From: an uncultured Clostridia bacterium
GTDB taxonomy: Bacteria; Bacillota; Clostridia; Oscillospirales; Acutalibacteraceae
Length of the DNA stretch: 8,209 nt
NCBI GenBank assembly: GCA_947623765.1
Contig: CANQIG010000075.1
Coordinates: 1 to 8,209 of the forward strand
Direction of reading: 5' to 3'
This document shows, one piece after another, positions 6,395-8,209 of this stretch (its first letter is position 1; every line of letters begins with the position of its first letter). The notes beneath the pieces are model-generated. The model worked only from the letters and a program-made list of their open reading frames with translations, was not told where the DNA came from and made no database searches. Made by a program: the position numbers and the translations under genes.

Positions 6395-8029
6395 TTACCG
6401 AACGCGCAGAACGTGCGCTTTCTGCAGCACGCGCGCGATCAGCGCGACCTTCGGGAGCTGCAGGATCTCCTCATAGCCGAGCGCACCGGTCTTCACGGCG
6501 GCGACGGCGTACACCGCGACGGCGACGAGCACCGTCGGGAGCACCGTGAGGATCGAGCCCGAGAGATGCGAGAACAGCATCTGCGCCGGGACGGACACGG
6601 CCAGCATGATCGCTGTCGCGAGCAGCGGCCTAAGGGACAGCCGGCAAATGCCGGGCGTCTCGGGCATCACGCGGTGCAGGGCCTCCATATTGAGCAGGAT
6701 CATCACGAAGTACGAGAACGGCGTCGAGAGCGCGGAGCCCGCGGCGTTGATCTGCGGCACGCCGCACAGCACGTACACCACCGCGATCCGCACGACCGTG
6801 CCGACGCACATATTGATGATCGGCCGGTAGACCTTCCCGGCGGCCTGCAGCATCGCGTTCGTCGTGTAGAGCAGGCTCGCGAAGACGACGCCCGGCGCCA
6901 TGATCGCGAGCAAAGACGCCGTGCTCTCCACTTCGCCGGGCTGATTGTACAGGAACAGCCTGCAGATCGGCTTTGCGAAGGCGCAGAGCCCCGCCGCGCA
7001 CGGCAGCGCAAAGAGTACCGTCATGTGGAGTGCGGTCCTAGCCACGTGCCGCGTGGCCGCACGGTCGCGCTTCGTGAGCGCGGCGGCGAGCTGCGGCAGC
7101 ACCGTGATGGAGATCGGCACGATCACGGAGTTCGGCAAGTCAAAGTATTTTCTCGCGTTCCCGAGCTGTCCCTTGAGCGCGACCGCCGCGCTCGCCTCGA
7201 TGCCCGCCGCGCCCTGCAGCCGATCCATCATGACGGCCGCGTCGACGAGATCGAGCAGGCTCAGGAACGAGGATCCGACGATCACCGGGATCGCGAAGGT
7301 CAAAATGCTCTGCAGGATGTGTTTTGTGGAGGAGACCGCCGCCTCCTCCTCGTACCGTTCGGTTCGGATCGCCTGAAAATACTTGACGGCGATGTAGGCG
7401 AACGCGAACACCGCGCCGACCGACACGCCCGTGATCGCGCCCGCCGCGCCGAACTCCGGCAGGCCCGTCGTCTGCATGAACCAGCCCGCGAGCCCGAGCC
7501 CGATCGCGAGCTTGATGAGCGACTCGATGACCTGCGAAACGGCCGTGGGCGTCATGTTGGAGCGTCCCTGGAAATACCCGCGCAGACAGGAGGACATACA
7601 CATGAACAGCGACATCGGCGCAAGCGCCATGATCGCGTACATGGAGCGGTCCGTCTGGACGAACAGCTGCGAGAGGCTCCGCGCGAAAAAGAACATCACG
7701 AGAGAGCCGAACAGCCCGATCCCGGAAAACAGCAGGAACGCGACGCGGAAGATCTTATCCGCCTCGCGCTTCCTTCCCCGCGCGTACGCCACGGAGACCA
7801 GCCGCGAGATCGCCACCGGCGTCCCGGAAGTCCCGAGCACGCTGAAAAAGATGAAGATATCGTAGGCGGTATAAAAATGGCCCATCCCCTCGCTGCCAAG
7901 GGAATTCGCAAGCGGCAGAGAGAAGAAAATATTGATGAATTTTACGATGAACGTCGCCGCCGTCAGGACGGCAGCGCCTTGAAAAAAGCTCTGGCTCCGC
8001 TGGGCCATGTGCTTCGGATGCTTTCCCAC
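6395..8029 (-). CDS. Lipid-linked oligosaccharide flippase, SpoVB/YtgP (MurJ)-like, MOP superfamily
   Basis: Polytopic membrane protein of the MOP exporter superfamily (polysaccharide transporter/MVF group). It probably moves an undecaprenyl-linked sugar precursor such as lipid II across the membrane. From the chosen GTG it has 544 residues with about 14 hydrophobic segments spread over its whole length. Recognisable family stretches are the N-terminal repeat AANSLGSEGMGHF-like region (about 40-52), GTSGTPVAISRLVS (66-79), and CLRGYFQGRSNMTPTAVSQ (148-166), which resembles Bacillus YtgP and SpoVB. A second-half repeat begins near 240. The reading frame extends upstream to a TTG at 8089, but that codon lies upstream of the -10 at 8083-8078 and cannot be in this transcript. 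The GTG at 8029 has AAAGGTGA (8041-8034) four bases upstream. An ATG at 8008 lacks a good ribosome site. Assignment to MurJ, SpoVB or a capsule flippase is not settled. The nearby murD mildly favours a peptidoglycan role. Confidence 0.88.
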   Translation of the reverse strand: MGKHPKHMAQRSQSFFQGAAVLTAATFIVKFINIFFSLPLANSLGSEGMGHFYTAYDIFIFFSVLGTSGTPVAISRLVSVAYARGRKREADKIFRVAFLLFSGIGLFGSLVMFFFARSLSQLFVQTDRSMYAIMALAPMSLFMCMSSCLRGYFQGRSNMTPTAVSQVIESLIKLAIGLGLAGWFMQTTGLPEFGAAGAITGVSVGAVFAFAYIAVKYFQAIRTERYEEEAAVSSTKHILQSILTFAIPVIVGSSFLSLLDLVDAAVMMDRLQGAAGIEASAAVALKGQLGNARKYFDLPNSVIVPISITVLPQLAAALTKRDRAATRHVARTALHMTVLFALPCAAGLCAFAKPICRLFLYNQPGEVESTASLLAIMAPGVVFASLLYTTNAMLQAAGKVYRPIINMCVGTVVRIAVVYVLCGVPQINAAGSALSTPFSYFVMILLNMEALHRVMPETPGICRLSLRPLLATAIMLAVSVPAQMLFSHLSGSILTVLPTVLVAVAVYAVAAVKTGALGYEEILQLPKVALIARVLQKAHVLRVR

Positions 8030-8033
8030 AGTC

Positions 8034-8041
8034 TCACCTTT
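8034..8041 (-). promoter_or_regulatory. Ribosome binding site deciding the flippase GTG start
   Basis: The minus strand reads AAAGGTGA, then GACT, then GTG. GGTGA pairs with the far end of the anti-Shine-Dalgarno sequence, and a four-base gap is right for that register. This supports the GTG at 8029 over the upstream TTG and the downstream ATG. Confidence 0.7.
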
Positions 8042-8077
8042 GCGTCTCAAAGTCTTCGATAAGCAATATTCGGGAAT

Positions 8078-8106
8078 AGTATACCACAATTTTCCCGCTT
8101 ACGCAA
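8078..8106 (-). promoter_or_regulatory. Sigma-A/sigma-70-type promoter of the five-gene operon
   Basis: On the minus strand, -35 TTGCGT (8106-8101) and -10 TATACT (8083-8078) are separated by exactly 17 bases. The -10 is preceded by TGG, an extended -10 element (TGGTATACT). TATACT differs from TATAAT at one base and TTGCGT keeps the TTG of TTGACA. Transcription should begin near 8071, giving a leader of about 40 bases before the GTG at 8029. No other comparably good promoter is seen between the five genes, so it probably drives them all. Confidence 0.7.
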
Positions 8107-8107
8107 G

Positions 8108-8134
8108 GCGCGCGTCCGAGAACTTTCCGCGCGC
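8108..8134. repeat. 7-bp CG inverted repeat just upstream of the -35
   Basis: GCGCGCG (8108-8114) and CGCGCGC (8128-8134) are perfect inverted copies around a 13-base spacer. The arm nearest the gene lies one base from the -35 hexamer (8101-8106). Alternating CG runs can occur by chance in GC-rich DNA, but this one stands at the promoter. It is not followed by a T-run on either strand, so it does not look like a terminator. A regulator site is possible but unproven. Confidence 0.4.
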
Positions 8135-8209
8135 GTGTAGGGTTTACAATGATGTGTAACAGAAAAGGAAAAAAAGGTAGCGAATAGGAAGAACCTGTGT
8201 TAAGGTTAA
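8135..8209. other. A-rich non-coding right end, no gene recognised
   Basis: Composition switches here from GC-rich to A-rich on the plus strand, with a seven-A run at 8169-8175. A TACAAT hexamer at 8145-8150 (plus) could be the -10 of a divergent promoter, but no good -35 lies 16-18 bases upstream. A short inverted repeat AACCT/AGGTT with a six-base loop sits close to the window edge. Nothing here can be assigned with confidence. Confidence 0.4.

Noticed and set aside
4386..6476. Plus-strand frame of 696 codons opposite the ABC exporter.
   Set aside because: It is longer than the real gene but has low-complexity charged sequence, no conserved domain and no convincing ribosome site. The opposite strand has every ABC motif intact.
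6413..8062. Plus-strand frame of 549 codons opposite the flippase gene.
   Set aside because: It is highly charged (Arg, His, Asp, Glu), as expected for the complement of a membrane-protein gene. No family features were found.
8145..8209. Divergent plus-strand promoter (TACAAT) and a gene starting near the window edge.
   Set aside because: The -35 region is poor, and any start codon near the edge leaves too few codons to judge.
8169..8209. Terminator of an upstream minus-strand gene, from the T-run (complement of 8169-8175) and the AACCT/AGGTT repeat.
   Set aside because: The hairpin is 5 bp and is separated from the T-run by about 17 bases, which does not match an intrinsic terminator.

Overview
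The window is GC-rich and carries five protein genes, all on the minus strand and almost end to end. Transcription runs right to left. In order they are a multi-pass lipid-linked oligosaccharide flippase (SpoVB/YtgP/MurJ type), a half-size ABC exporter, an aldo/keto reductase with a C-terminal ferredoxin-like Fe-S domain, MurD of peptidoglycan synthesis, and RNase R. RNase R is cut by the left window edge inside its S1 domain. Gaps between genes are 18 to 50 bases, each start has a Shine-Dalgarno-like sequence, and no convincing internal terminator is visible, so one operon is the simplest reading. A good sigma-A/sigma-70-type promoter (TTGCGT, 17-base spacer, extended -10 TGGTATACT) lies just upstream of the flippase gene. 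It fixes that gene's start at the GTG at 8029 rather than at a TTG further upstream.

The likely host is a GC-rich Firmicute, probably an anaerobic member of Clostridia. This is an inference from strong GGAGG-type ribosome sites, use of GTG and TTG starts, the SpoVB/YtgP-type flippase, RNase R with an N-terminal winged helix, and an Fe-S aldo/keto reductase of a kind common in anaerobes. No rRNA or marker gene is present to settle it.

Layout: 1-2061 rnr (partial); 2102-3499 murD; 3518-4528 Fe-S aldo/keto reductase; 4554-6344 ABC exporter; 6395-8029 flippase; 8030-8106 leader and promoter; 8107-8209 non-coding as far as can be seen. That last stretch holds a 7-bp CG inverted repeat directly upstream of the -35, then A-rich sequence.

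Functionally, MurD and the flippase could act in the same pathway (cytoplasmic muropeptide synthesis and export of a lipid-linked precursor), and the ABC exporter is another envelope transporter. The reductase and RNase R have no obvious mechanistic tie to the envelope. I see no mobile element, CRISPR array, RNA gene or defence system, and no clearly new biological system. The points worth a second look are murD sitting with a flippase in this setting, a substitution at a MurD substrate-binding position, the uncharacterised Fe-S reductase, and the structures around the promoter and the ABC gene start.
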